A stretch of DNA of 64,000 nt, taken from Grimontia kaedaensis. Its GTDB lineage: Bacteria; Pseudomonadota; Gammaproteobacteria; Enterobacterales; Vibrionaceae. Position numbers and translations under genes: made by a program. The notes under the pieces were generated by a model. That model worked only from the letters and a program-made list of their open reading frames with translations, searched no databases and was not told the origin of the DNA. How positions within the stretch are numbered: the first letter of the stretch is position 1; every line of letters begins with the position of its first letter. This document shows, one piece after another, positions 33,744 to 42,952 of this stretch. The stretch spans positions 992,001 through 1,056,000 of the forward strand of contig NZ_CP082276.1 of the NCBI RefSeq assembly GCF_023746615.1. The letters run 5' to 3'.

Positions 33744-35204
33744 ATGCCGAACATCGATTTTAGGAAGAAAATCAGTCTCGCACGCCCAAGACCTTATGGC
33801 AGCAATCTTCAACGGGCACTTGAAAGTGACCGTGGGAGGATCATCAACTCTGCCCCAATTCGTCGACTTCAACAAAAGACACAGGTTTTCCCGCTGGAGC
33901 GAAATTCCGCAGTACGAAGCCGGCTGACCCATTCTATGGAAGTTCAGCAAGTCGGACGTTTCATTGTTCATTCAATTTATGACCGCCTCTCCGACAGTGA
34001 AAAAGATGCTTACGGGCTTTCATCTCTTGAACGTGCGGTGGAATCATTGGTGGAAATCGCCTGCCTCATGCACGATATGGGTAACCCCCCATTCGGGCAT
34101 TGTGGTGAAGATGCGATTAACCGATGGTTCACAAAACACTTGAAAGAACTCGCTCCCATGCAGCAATTGCTGACGGGACTGTCTTCAGAGACAACAGACC
34201 CAATCATCCATGAGCTTTGTCATTTTGATGGCAACGCGCAAGCAATACGCCTGGTGCAATCACTTCACCGCTTTAATCTCACATACAGCCAGGCCGCTTC
34301 GGTATTGAAATATACCCGCCCAGCAACCGAGCGTACTGACCAAGTTCCCGCTGATAAGAATTATCTCACCAAAAAAGTCGGCTACTACATTACAGAGAAT
34401 AGCTACGTCAACTCGTTGATGGATGAGCTTGAGATGGCTAAATACTGTCGTCATCCACTCAGCTATATCATGGAAGCGGCAGATGATATTTCTTATTGTT
34501 TGGCAGACTTAGAAGATGCTGTAGAGAAACGTATTCTTTCCCTGGAAACCCTGACTGAGCACCTAAAACGCACCTTTGCTGAATTGGAGCCCGATAACCG
34601 TCCAATCAAAGGCAGACATTGCTTTGATCGTTTGCTCGATAACGTTTATCAAGATGCGCAAAACGATGAAATCAGCCCAAACCATAAGTTCTTCATCAAA
34701 CTTCGCGTTGAAATGGTGCATCCCCTGGTTAATCATGCTTCTGAGCAATTCACCAATAACCTTGAAGCGGTTTTCAATGGCGAATTAAACCGCGCCTTGA
34801 TAGAAGACAACAGCCAATTCCACGCCTTGGCAAAAACCTTCAAACAAGTGGCGATCAATCATGTTTTTAACGATCCGGAAGTCGAGAATCTGGAACTTCA
34901 AGGCTACAAAATCATTGGTGGGTTGTTGGAAGAATACCGACCACTCCTCGACCTAGACACAGACACATTCCAGAAAATCGTTCGCGGAGAGGGCCGAAAA
35001 TTACCAGTGGAAAGAAGGCTGTTTAACAAACTTTCAAGAAAACATGTTGCTGCATATGAAATTGCTTTGAAGGAAGAGGCGCCCGTTACCAACCCAACGC
35101 TGTGGGAGTTTTATTTGAGGTGTCGCTTACTACAGGATTACATCAGCGGTATGACAGATCAGTTCGCGTTCGACGAATACAAAACGCTCCTGGTCAGCGA
35201 CTAA
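33744..35204 (+). CDS. dgt: dGTP triphosphohydrolase (dGTPase)
   Basis: 486 residues, close to E. coli Dgt (505). This HD-superfamily enzyme hydrolyses dGTP to deoxyguanosine and triphosphate. The HD metal ligands are visible as RLTHSMEV (His63), LMHDMGNPPFGH (His110, Asp111, His119) and AADDISY. The N-terminal ALESDRGRIINSAPIRRLQQ is the family signature. AGGAA lies 6 bases upstream of the ATG. Dgt-type enzymes affect dNTP pools and have been tied to phage restriction in some Vibrio; no defence genes are adjacent here. Confidence 0.93.
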   Translation: MPNIDFRKKISLARPRPYGSNLQRALESDRGRIINSAPIRRLQQKTQVFPLERNSAVRSRLTHSMEVQQVGRFIVHSIYDRLSDSEKDAYGLSSLERAVESLVEIACLMHDMGNPPFGHCGEDAINRWFTKHLKELAPMQQLLTGLSSETTDPIIHELCHFDGNAQAIRLVQSLHRFNLTYSQAASVLKYTRPATERTDQVPADKNYLTKKVGYYITENSYVNSLMDELEMAKYCRHPLSYIMEAADDISYCLADLEDAVEKRILSLETLTEHLKRTFAELEPDNRPIKGRHCFDRLLDNVYQDAQNDEISPNHKFFIKLRVEMVHPLVNHASEQFTNNLEAVFNGELNRALIEDNSQFHALAKTFKQVAINHVFNDPEVENLELQGYKIIGGLLEEYRPLLDLDTDTFQKIVRGEGRKLPVERRLFNKLSRKHVAAYEIALKEEAPVTNPTLWEFYLRCRLLQDYISGMTDQFAFDEYKTLLVSD

Positions 35205-35239
35205 TATTAGTACACCCAAACTACCTGAAGAAACCTGCT

Positions 35240-35863
35240 TCAGTGAGCTTGGATATAACCGTAGCCACGTAAAAACAGATCCACGCATGAATTCACGTAA
35301 TCACGACGTGTCGTTTCATCCTCGCCAGAATCAAAACCTAAAAGCGCCCAGTACACCGCTCGCCCATGCAGCATAAGTAAAAGCTGCATGGCCGCAGAGT
35401 CAGTATTATCGCAAAGCGGCAAGTCACCCCGTTCAACCAAAAGACTCAAATAGTTACTAATACGGTTAATGTTTCGGATAGGTCCCTGTTCCAAGAAGAT
35501 GCGGGCAATCTCTGGATGCGTGCCAGACTGGCGAATCGTGTTCTGAAATGTATTGCGTGCTTCTTCACCGAGCAGCATGGTTTGAAACAACCAACCAAAT
35601 TCTCGAAGAACAATATGTGCAGCACGTGATTCGTGTTCCAGATCGAGATCCAAACCCGCAGAGATACATTTCTCAATGATGCAGGTTTCAAACAACTGAT
35701 CTTTACTACTGAAGTGTGCGTAAACCGTTTGTTTACTGACATTTGCGCGCACTGCGATCGCATCCATAGAGATGCCATAGCCTTGCTTAGAAAACAGCTC
35801 AACAGCCGCCGAAAGGATTTGCTGGCGTTTTTGCTCTTTTCTCTGCGAAATGTGCGTAGTCAT
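35240..35863 (-). CDS. TetR family regulator of the RND pump
   Basis: A 207-residue TetR protein. The HTH is MDAIAVRANVSKQTVYAHF. The C-terminal part matches the TetR_C AefR-like type. It is divergent from the RND adaptor-permease operon, and the 142-bp intergenic region holds two copies of a palindrome containing ACTGGACAGTCTAGT, so it is very probably the repressor of both itself and the pump. Confidence 0.9.
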   Translation of the reverse strand: MTTHISQRKEQKRQQILSAAVELFSKQGYGISMDAIAVRANVSKQTVYAHFSSKDQLFETCIIEKCISAGLDLDLEHESRAAHIVLREFGWLFQTMLLGEEARNTFQNTIRQSGTHPEIARIFLEQGPIRNINRISNYLSLLVERGDLPLCDNTDSAAMQLLLMLHGRAVYWALLGFDSGEDETTRRDYVNSCVDLFLRGYGYIQAH

Positions 35864-35905
35864 CAGTGTTCCTTAACTGAAAATATGTACAAAAAGCGTC
35901 TAATC

Positions 35906-35924
35906 AAACTGGACAGTCTAGTTT
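35906..35924. promoter_or_regulatory. TetR operator copy 1 (RND pump)
   Basis: AAACTGGACAGTCTAGTTT is a 19-bp near-perfect palindrome with one mismatched pair around the central A. It is the copy nearer the TetR gene. Confidence 0.7.
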
Positions 35925-35948
35925 GGTTGCTTTATTTTTAATCTAATT

Positions 35949-35967
35949 GGACTGGACAGTCTAGTCC
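35949..35967. promoter_or_regulatory. TetR operator copy 2 (RND pump)
   Basis: GGACTGGACAGTCTAGTCC shares the 15-bp core ACTGGACAGTCTAGT with copy 1. The cores start 43 bases apart, about four helical turns, so two repressor dimers could bind the same face of DNA. It lies 39 bases before the adaptor start codon. Confidence 0.7.
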
Positions 35968-36005
35968 AGTAAAAACTAATCGTAACGGAAGACGAGAAAT
36001 TTGCC

Positions 36006-37097
36006 ATGCAAAAGTGCATCCCTTCAATCGCTATCACGGCGACTATCACTTTACTCACGGCCTGCAACTCGCAGACAGAAGAAGTGGCTGCACAGCCAGA
36101 GCTTAGCCTGCCCACGGTTAACGCCCTTACTGTCGAGCTCGCGCCAGGTTATTCCGTGGAGCGCGAGTATGTCGGCACCGTGCAAGCTGGTCAAAGCGCC
36201 AACCTCGGCTTTGAGTTAGGGGGCAAAGTAAACAACCTTATGGTTGATGAAGGTGATACCGTCGCTAAAGGTCAGCCACTGATTAAACTCGATACGCAAT
36301 TGCTAGATACAGAAGCGCAGCAACTGAAAGCACAGCTTGAACAGCTTGATGCCCAGTTAGATTTAACTCGAACCAACCTGCAGCGCCAACGTCAGTTAAA
36401 GAAAAAGGGCTTCAGTGCAGATGCAGAAATCGACTCTTTGATCAGTCAACGTGACGCATTGCTGGCCAATGTTCGCCAGCTACAAGCCTCACTTTCTTCG
36501 AACCAACTTCGTCAGGAAAAATCTACCATCTACGCGCCTTACAACGGCAAGATCAGTCAGCGCTTTGTTTCCCAGGGTGATGTCGTCAATGTCGGTGCTC
36601 CTACCCTGACGCTACTCGCTGATGATCTGAAAGAAGCGCGTATCGGTGTGCCTATAAAATACCTCGAAGCACTCTCATCCAATCCGTCGGCCAACGTCCG
36701 GGTTGGTGAGAACAGCTACAAAGCCGCCTTGCTCAACCCAGGAGCAGCACTTGACATGCGTTCCCGCACCGTCACTCTGCGTTACTTGCTTCCTGAAAAT
36801 GCCAATGCGCTTGATGGACAGCTCGCCTATTTGGAATTCGCTTTTGACACGCCCACAGAAGGGTTCTGGATGCCACTATCAGGACTGACCGATGGACTGC
36901 GCGGCACATGGAATGTTTACGCTGTGGTGGCTGGTGAATCCGGAAATCAGCTGATCTCACGTCGTTCGGTGCAAGTGCTCCATGCCGACGAACAACAAGC
37001 TTTTGTATCCGGTGCCGTTCAAGACGGAGACAAAGTACTGGTTGATGGCGTTCACCGAGTGGTATCCGGTCAGTCTGTGAATCTGGCTGCGGAGTAA
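36006..37097 (+). CDS. RND efflux periplasmic adaptor (membrane fusion lipoprotein)
   Basis: A 363-residue HlyD/MFP-family adaptor. The signal peptide ends in the lipobox LLTAC (Cys20), so it is lipid-anchored. Residues 60-95 and 170-205 form the split lipoyl domain (GGKVNNLMVDEGDTV, YAPYNGKISQRFVSQGD) around a short alpha-helical hairpin (residues 100-160). It couples the RND permease to an outer-membrane channel. It is co-transcribed with the permease 6 bases downstream. Confidence 0.93.
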   Translation: MQKCIPSIAITATITLLTACNSQTEEVAAQPELSLPTVNALTVELAPGYSVEREYVGTVQAGQSANLGFELGGKVNNLMVDEGDTVAKGQPLIKLDTQLLDTEAQQLKAQLEQLDAQLDLTRTNLQRQRQLKKKGFSADAEIDSLISQRDALLANVRQLQASLSSNQLRQEKSTIYAPYNGKISQRFVSQGDVVNVGAPTLTLLADDLKEARIGVPIKYLEALSSNPSANVRVGENSYKAALLNPGAALDMRSRTVTLRYLLPENANALDGQLAYLEFAFDTPTEGFWMPLSGLTDGLRGTWNVYAVVAGESGNQLISRRSVQVLHADEQQAFVSGAVQDGDKVLVDGVHRVVSGQSVNLAAE

Positions 37098-37103
37098 CTT
37101 AGG

Positions 37104-40100
37104 ATGAGAAAGTTACTGAAAAACACACGCTTGTTGGTGCTGTTTACCGTTTTGCTTTTGGTATCTGGGCTCTCGGCGCTTTCTACGCTGCCCCGAGCTG
37201 AAGATCCGGCACTGACCAACCGTTGGGCCACCATCACCACGCCTTACCCGGGAGCCAGTGCAGAACGTGTTGAGGCCTTGGTAACAGAAGAGCTGGAAAA
37301 CGAGCTGCGATCGTTGGATGAAATCAAACTGATTGAATCTCAATCCCGTCCGGGAATTTCCGTCGTTACCATTGAGCTTCATGACGAGCTGACTGAGACC
37401 GAGCCAGTTTGGTCAAAAGTTCGTGACAAGCTTGGGGATGCTTCCCCTAACCTTCCTTCCGGCGCACTTGAGCCAGCATTCGACAACGATCATTCCAACG
37501 CTTTCACCTATATAACCGCCCTGCAATGGAATGACGGAAGTCAGGTCGACCCGCTGATACTTGGCCGATATGCCAAGGAGCTAGCAAAACGTTGGCGGAA
37601 CTTGGGTGGCACGGAGTTCGTTGAGACTCATGGTGCACCAGACGAAGAAATACTGGTTACACTGGATGTAGCGACTGCCAGTGTATTGGGCCAATCCGCC
37701 CTTTCTATCTCTGACTCAATTTCTGCTGCAGACGCTAAAAACGCAGCGGGTGAGCTTCACAACGATCTCAACCGCTTCCAGCTTGAAGTGGCCGGAGAGT
37801 TGGATTCCGTTGACCGGGTAAAACGCGTGCCAGTAGCCATTGACGAAAATGGCTTCCTCGTACGATTAGAAGATGTGGCGTCTGTTGAGCGGGCCCAAGC
37901 TATGCCGCAAAGCCAAATCGCTTTGATTGACGGCAAACCAGCAGTACTAGTATCTGCCCGTATGCAAGACACCATCCGAGTGGATAACTGGACGACATCT
38001 GCCGATGCACTGATTGAAGCATTTCGTGCTGACCTACCATCAAATATCAGTATTGAGCCCATTTTCAAACAGGCAAGATATACGGAAACCCGCCTTTCAG
38101 AATTGGTAGACAGCCTGCTACTAGGCTTCGGATTAGTACTGATCGTTCTGTTCGTCACACTTGGCTTCCGCTCTGCCATTTTGGTTGCCCTGTCTCTTCC
38201 TATTGCTTCAACATTTACCCTGGCTTTGATGAGTTTTACCGGTTTACCAATCAACCAAATGTCAGTCACTGGTCTTATCGTGTCGCTCGGTATCATGGTA
38301 GATAATGCCATTGTAATGGTGGATACCATCCAGCATTATCGCCACCAAGGTGTTAAACGCTTGGAGGCGGCGGTCAATGCCATCAAGCACTTGTGGCTTC
38401 CGCTACTGGGGTCAACACTAACGACAATCCTTGCCTTTGCCCCAATATTCCTTATGCCGGGACCTGCGGGCGAGTTCGTTGGAGCCATTGCAATCACAGT
38501 AAGCTTCTCGCTGATTGGCTCTTATATTGTCTCTCATTTTCTGGTTTCGGGTTTTGCTGCTCGCTGGTTGCCATCTGGAGAAAGTCACCAAAGATGGTAT
38601 CAGTCTGGATTGACTATCCCTTGGCTAACTGGCGCTTTCCGCGCATCTATCCGTGCCGCAATCCGCTTCCCTTGGCTCGCCATTCCTATCGTAGTTATGG
38701 TGCCCTTCTCTGGGTTCTGGGCTGCCGGTCAATTGACCGAACAGTTCTTCCCACCATCAGATCGAGACATGTTTGAGGTGCAGGTGTTCCTGTCCCCACA
38801 GGCGAGTATTCACGCTACGTTGGAGACGACCCGTCAAATTGAAGCGGCACTGGAGGAAAAAGAGGGCGTTGAGCAAGTCGGCTGGGTGATAGGCGAGAAC
38901 TTCCCTTCCTTCTATTACAACATGATGGGACGCCAACGTGGCGCGTCTAACTTTGCACAGGCAATGGTCAAAGCCAAAGACTTCCGTGCGGCCAATGAAA
39001 TGATTCCACTGCTGCAACGACAGCTTTCCGAGCGATTTCCTCATGCACAAATCTTGGTGAGAAAACTGGAGCAAGGCCCTCCATTTAATGCGCCGCTGGA
39101 AGTGCGCGTTTATGGTCCTAATCTCGACCGCTTGCGAGATATCAGCGAAGGCATTCGCCTGTTGATGGCGTCAACGCCAGACGTGATCAATACCCGCGAA
39201 ACGCTGCAGCCAGGCACACCGAAAATAGCCGTAAAGGTTAACGAAGAAGCCAGTCAGCTTACAGGCATGTCACTCAGTGATATCGCCATGCTGCTCAATG
39301 CTTCTATGTCCGGCATTGTTCAGGGAAGCGTGGTGGAAGAAACAGAATCGGTTCCAGTTAGAGTGCGTGTGTCTGATGATTCGCGAACCAGTATCAATGA
39401 GCTGAACAAGCTGAGGCTGCCACTGGCTGGAAGTGAAGGTCAGGCTGATCTTCCTATCTCAGCCATTGCGGATCTACAAATCGAGCCTAGCCGAGGAGCC
39501 ATTCCGCATCGCGATGGTGAGCGCGTCAATGTGATTGAAGGCTACATCACAGCTGGGGTGCTCCCTCAAACCGTATTGAATGCATTTAATGCGAAACTGG
39601 CACAAGCTGACTTGAGTTTGCCACCGGGTTATCGCATCGAGTTTGGTGGCGAATCTGCTGAGCGTAATGATTCGGTGAACCAGCTTCTTGCTAACTTGAC
39701 CATCGTTATCACCCTACTGATCGCGGTCGTAGTAGTCTCATTCAACTCATTCCGTTTAAGCGCCATCATTTTCCTTGTCGGCATGCAAGCTGCAGGTTTA
39801 GGTCTGCTGTCTGTTTGGGTGTTTGGCTATCCATTCGGCTTTACCGTGATCATCGGTCTTTTGGGTTTGATTGGTCTTGCTATCAACGCCTCAATTGTCA
39901 TTCTGGCGGAGCTTAAATCTAGTCCTGAAGCTAAAGCGGGAGATAGAGAAGCCATCGTTGAAGCGGTTAGCAGCTGTGGCCGACATATTACGTCCACGAC
40001 CATCACGACTATTGGTGGCTTCCTTCCATTGATTCTGGCAGGTGGTGGGTTCTGGCCTCCGTTTGCGATAGCCATTGCTGGCGGTACCCTACTAACCACA

Positions 40101-40196
40101 CTATTGTCTTTCTACTTCGTGCCTGCAGCATTCAGGGTTGCTGTTGCGTGTAGTCCTTTGGATAAGCCAAATTCTTTGGAAGCGGCAGAAGCATAA
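37104..40196 (+). CDS. RND efflux permease (AcrB/MexB superfamily)
   Basis: A 1030-residue proton-driven transporter with twelve membrane helices and two large periplasmic loops. TM1 starts RLLVLFTVLLLVSGL, and the TM4 motif GIMVDNAIVMVD keeps the first proton-relay Asp. FAPIFLMPGPAGEFVGAIA and TTITTIGGFLPLIL are standard RND segments. It exports a toxic or lipid-like compound of unknown identity. No outer-membrane factor is encoded beside it, so a TolC-like protein must be supplied in trans. A strong terminator follows. Confidence 0.93.
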   Translation: MRKLLKNTRLLVLFTVLLLVSGLSALSTLPRAEDPALTNRWATITTPYPGASAERVEALVTEELENELRSLDEIKLIESQSRPGISVVTIELHDELTETEPVWSKVRDKLGDASPNLPSGALEPAFDNDHSNAFTYITALQWNDGSQVDPLILGRYAKELAKRWRNLGGTEFVETHGAPDEEILVTLDVATASVLGQSALSISDSISAADAKNAAGELHNDLNRFQLEVAGELDSVDRVKRVPVAIDENGFLVRLEDVASVERAQAMPQSQIALIDGKPAVLVSARMQDTIRVDNWTTSADALIEAFRADLPSNISIEPIFKQARYTETRLSELVDSLLLGFGLVLIVLFVTLGFRSAILVALSLPIASTFTLALMSFTGLPINQMSVTGLIVSLGIMVDNAIVMVDTIQHYRHQGVKRLEAAVNAIKHLWLPLLGSTLTTILAFAPIFLMPGPAGEFVGAIAITVSFSLIGSYIVSHFLVSGFAARWLPSGESHQRWYQSGLTIPWLTGAFRASIRAAIRFPWLAIPIVVMVPFSGFWAAGQLTEQFFPPSDRDMFEVQVFLSPQASIHATLETTRQIEAALEEKEGVEQVGWVIGENFPSFYYNMMGRQRGASNFAQAMVKAKDFRAANEMIPLLQRQLSERFPHAQILVRKLEQGPPFNAPLEVRVYGPNLDRLRDISEGIRLLMASTPDVINTRETLQPGTPKIAVKVNEEASQLTGMSLSDIAMLLNASMSGIVQGSVVEETESVPVRVRVSDDSRTSINELNKLRLPLAGSEGQADLPISAIADLQIEPSRGAIPHRDGERVNVIEGYITAGVLPQTVLNAFNAKLAQADLSLPPGYRIEFGGESAERNDSVNQLLANLTIVITLLIAVVVVSFNSFRLSAIIFLVGMQAAGLGLLSVWVFGYPFGFTVIIGLLGLIGLAINASIVILAELKSSPEAKAGDREAIVEAVSSCGRHITSTTITTIGGFLPLILAGGGFWPPFAIAIAGGTLLTTLLSFYFVPAAFRVAVACSPLDKPNSLEAAEA

Positions 40197-40212
40197 GTCC
40201 AATAACAGGCAT

Positions 40213-40247
40213 AAAAAAACAGCCACTTTTCAGTGGCTGTTTTCTTT
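40213..40247. terminator. Bidirectional terminator after the RND operon
   Basis: AAACAGCCACT pairs with AGTGGCTGTTT over a 4-base loop; an A run on the left and T-rich sequence on the right allow use in both directions. Confidence 0.9.
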
Positions 40248-40272
40248 AATGGTTAAATAGTATCCGCAAAAG

Positions 40273-40359
40273 CTAAAACGCAGAAAGAACAGGGCTAGCC
40301 ATTAAGCCCATCAGCAGCAAAATTGGAAACATGATCTTAATGATGAACGGAATCCGCAT
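40273..40359 (-). CDS. Candidate 28-residue membrane peptide
   Basis: The minus-strand frame MRIPFIIKIMFPILLLMG continues LMASPVLSAF and stops. It has a strong AAAAAGGA ribosome-binding site 7 bases before the ATG, a basic start and one hydrophobic helix, and it ends just before a terminator that works in its direction. These are the marks of a genuine small membrane protein, but no family is recognised. Confidence 0.5.
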   Translation of the reverse strand: MRIPFIIKIMFPILLLMGLMASPVLSAF

Positions 40360-40625
40360 TATCACATTCCTTTTTCTAATAGTACGGCTTCAACAGAAGG
40401 CGACTCTCCAACGCTTTCTGCACTCCGCCAAGCCAACAGCAGCAAAGCCAGTTAATTATAGACACAAAGTTTTAACAAGACATACAGCACTGCATACCTT
40501 TTTGGACAAAAACTTAGACATCGGGCTGTTCCATATGAAATATAAGGAATATTTTCTTAAATTATTTTTGCGACTCATCACGTTTTTATAGCAGACAACA
40601 TACTCAAACAGACTCTCAATGACGA

Positions 40626-41801
40626 TTAGTCAGGCCAGTACCAGTTCGGTGTATCCAACATACCTTGGCCTTGTACTTCTGTTTGACCGAGAACTTTCTC
40701 CAGTTCAATAGCATGGCAATCAGAATGCTGATTCAATGCGTTAATCAATCGGTTGGCATGGGAAATCACCCAGACCTGCGAATGCTGTGAGGCGTGGGTG
40801 ATCAGTCTTGCAAGCGCAGGCAAAAGATCAGGATGCAGACTGGTTTCCGGTTCGTTGAGAACCATCAGCGCTGGTGGCCTTGGCGTCAGCAATGCTGCAA
40901 TCCAAAGCAGAAACCGCAACGTTCCGTCAGAAAGCTCTGCACTGCTCAATGGACGAAGTAAGCCTTTCTGGTAGAACTCCATCGCGAAGCGGCCATCACG
41001 CCCAGCAACTATCTTGAGACTGCAACCCGGAAAGGCATCTTCAATGGCTTTGTCTAATGCTTCTTTGTCTCCGATTTCCATGATGGTCCGCAAGGCAGCC
41101 GCCACATCTCTACCATCGTGATGAAGCACTGGCGTTCGGGTGCCTAACTGAGGTTTTCTTGCAGGTGCATCGGCGTCAGTGCGGAAATGATCATAAAAGC
41201 GCCAGCTCCGAATCATTTCGCGGGTATGAAAAACTTCGGCAGCAGAGCTTGGATCAGCATGAGCATCAAACATGCTGTCATAAGCCTGAATGTGCTGTGA
41301 TGCCACTTCCCAGCTTCGCCCTTCCCGGATTCTGACCATGCTCCCTTTGCGCTCAACCAAACAGCTGGCTGGTCGATAGTAAGGCCCACTGAAAATGCAT
41401 TCGTGTTTGATTTCAGGATCGAAGTAAAAGAGAGAAGGCGGTGGTCCTTTAGGCGGCGGAGACGGTAGTCCCAGTGAAACCGTATACCCAAAGGTCTCGC
41501 TGGAGAAGCCAAGTTTTAGCCTTATCACATCTTTGCGTACCACTGGTTCCACATCCACATCGCCGCGGCGCATCGCCTCAGAGATTTCTTCCGGACCCGC
41601 CCAGAAGGTCGATTGCAATCCTCCTTCTTCCGCAAGCGAGTTGACCACGCCTCCGGATGCAGTTTTCGCCAGTAACCGAAGTGCCTTGTACAAGTTCGAT
41701 TTGCCACTGCCGTTCGGCCCGGTGATCAGATTTAACGGCCCGAGGGGGATAGTGAGAGACTGTATGGATCGGTAGTTGGCAATGGAAAGCGTGGTAAGCA
41801 T
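40626..41801 (-). CDS. AAA family ATPase (COG4637-like, SMC/OLD-type fold)
   Basis: A 391-residue ABC/SMC-type ATPase. Walker A is GPNGSGKSN (near residue 28), the signature is LSDGTLRFL, Walker B is LMVLNEPETSLHPDLL and the switch His is in VWVISHANRL. The layout fits the predicted ATPase group COG4637, whose function is unknown. No TOPRIM nuclease domain or partner gene is adjacent, so it is not an OLD or Gabija-type nuclease. Confidence 0.85.
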   Translation of the reverse strand: MLTTLSIANYRSIQSLTIPLGPLNLITGPNGSGKSNLYKALRLLAKTASGGVVNSLAEEGGLQSTFWAGPEEISEAMRRGDVDVEPVVRKDVIRLKLGFSSETFGYTVSLGLPSPPPKGPPPSLFYFDPEIKHECIFSGPYYRPASCLVERKGSMVRIREGRSWEVASQHIQAYDSMFDAHADPSSAAEVFHTREMIRSWRFYDHFRTDADAPARKPQLGTRTPVLHHDGRDVAAALRTIMEIGDKEALDKAIEDAFPGCSLKIVAGRDGRFAMEFYQKGLLRPLSSAELSDGTLRFLLWIAALLTPRPPALMVLNEPETSLHPDLLPALARLITHASQHSQVWVISHANRLINALNQHSDCHAIELEKVLGQTEVQGQGMLDTPNWYWPD

Positions 41802-41864
41802 GATGGGTCCTGAAAAGTGTCCAGACGATGTAACATATCAATGTTATCAATCGCCTGTCACCCT

Positions 41865-42278
41865 TCATTTTTCCAATTCATTAAACTCCAGCACAGTGCC
41901 ATCAGGGTCGCGGATAAAACAAACCACACGTCTTTCCCCGATGCGTATCGGCCCTTCCGTCACCTTGATATCCCTTAGCTTACAAAAAGAGAGAAACGCA
42001 GACATTGAGTCGATCACGTAAGCAATATGGGTAATGCCTGGAAACTTCGTGTCAGCATCCTGAAGAACATTGTGCCCGTGCAGCAAAGGTTCATCGCCAC
42101 TGAATATCAGATTAATACGCTGACCTTCGCTGTTTTCCATCTCACAGGCGTTGTGCTCAGGCAACATCTGCACATGTGTAAACCCAAGCGTTTTGTAAAA
42201 AGACATCGCTCTTTGAGCATCACAGACCCGAATACCAACATGTTCGAAAGCCCTGATTTTTAGCTCAGCAGTCATCAT
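41865..42278 (-). CDS. VOC family (glyoxalase I-like) protein
   Basis: About 137 residues with the glyoxalase/VOC fold: FEHVGIRVCDAQRAMSFYKT, GITHIAYVID and the ending RDPDGTVLEFNELE. The metal-ligand pattern H...E...H...E seems kept. Its ATG overlaps the stop of the upstream GST gene (ATGATGA), so the two are translationally coupled. This suggests a shared role in glutathione-linked detoxification of an aldehyde or electrophile (inference). Confidence 0.85.
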   Translation of the reverse strand: MMTAELKIRAFEHVGIRVCDAQRAMSFYKTLGFTHVQMLPEHNACEMENSEGQRINLIFSGDEPLLHGHNVLQDADTKFPGITHIAYVIDSMSAFLSFCKLRDIKVTEGPIRIGERRVVCFIRDPDGTVLEFNELEK

Positions 42279-42871
42279 CCAATACCCGGCATGGTGATAA
42301 ACCGATCGAGCCCCTTGATAGCATTCATCCAACGGTTTACGTGCTCAAATTGCTCTCCACTCACACCGCCTTGATGCATTAATGCCACATACGGAAAACA
42401 TGCAATGTCTGCAATGGTCGGAGAATCACCCACCAGCCAATCGTTATCTGATAGGTGATTATCCAATATCTCAGCACACTGAAGCGCCTTAGTTCTCGCG
42501 CTGTCCACATCCAACTCAACGCCAAAAAGGTCGTGCAGCCTAGCATCGTTTGGGCCTCTTGCGATTTCATTGGCAGCATAAGACAGCCACTGCATTACCT
42601 CTCCCTGACTTTTGGCATTCTGAGGCCACCAGGATAAAAGCTGATATTTTTGCGCGAGATAAATAAGAATTGCCTGAGAATCACGGACGATAAAACCATC
42701 GTCGTTCAGCACAGGAATTTGCCCTAGAGGGTTTATCTTCAAAAATGCATCCGTTTTGTGCTCACCTGCCATGTAATCAACGGCATAGATAGACAATGGA
42801 ATATCGTTTAAAGCGCAAAACAAACGTACTTTGTAGCAGTTGCCGGAAAGCTCAAGGTCATAGAGTTTCAT
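42275..42871 (-). CDS. Glutathione S-transferase family protein
   Basis: About 198 residues. The N-terminal thioredoxin-like domain has SGNCYKVRLFCAL, NPLGQIPVL (cis-Pro) and DSQAILIYLA (glutathione-binding Ser). The C-terminal helical domain carries TIADIACFPY, the usual GST N-capping box. AAGGAG precedes the ATG at 42871. It is coupled to the VOC gene and divergent from the LysR gene, which may control the pair. Confidence 0.9.
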   Translation of the reverse strand: MKLYDLELSGNCYKVRLFCALNDIPLSIYAVDYMAGEHKTDAFLKINPLGQIPVLNDDGFIVRDSQAILIYLAQKYQLLSWWPQNAKSQGEVMQWLSYAANEIARGPNDARLHDLFGVELDVDSARTKALQCAEILDNHLSDNDWLVGDSPTIADIACFPYVALMHQGGVSGEQFEHVNRWMNAIKGLDRFITMPGIG

Positions 42872-42952
42872 ATCCAAAGCTCCTTCCAATGGATGATTGA
42901 GGTTTCATTACTGTAAGTCGAAAATATGCCTTCGAACATGGAGGTTAGTGCA

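Larger units (their letters stand above)
40197..40625. other. Intergenic region after the RND operon
   Basis: About 430 bases with the RND terminator at the left and one small hydrophobic reading frame on the minus strand (40273-40359). The right half is AT-rich. An 86-codon plus-strand frame here has no ribosome-binding site and unconvincing composition. Confidence 0.4.

Noticed and set aside
33744..35204. dGTPase as part of a defence island
   Set aside because: The neighbours are housekeeping or detoxification genes; no defence or mobile genes are adjacent.
40331..40591. 86-codon plus-strand frame
   Set aside because: No ribosome-binding site, unconvincing composition, and it overlaps the better-supported minus-strand peptide.
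40626..41801. Anti-phage defence ATPase (OLD/Gabija type)
   Set aside because: It lacks a nuclease domain or partner gene; the layout fits a generic COG4637-type ATPase.
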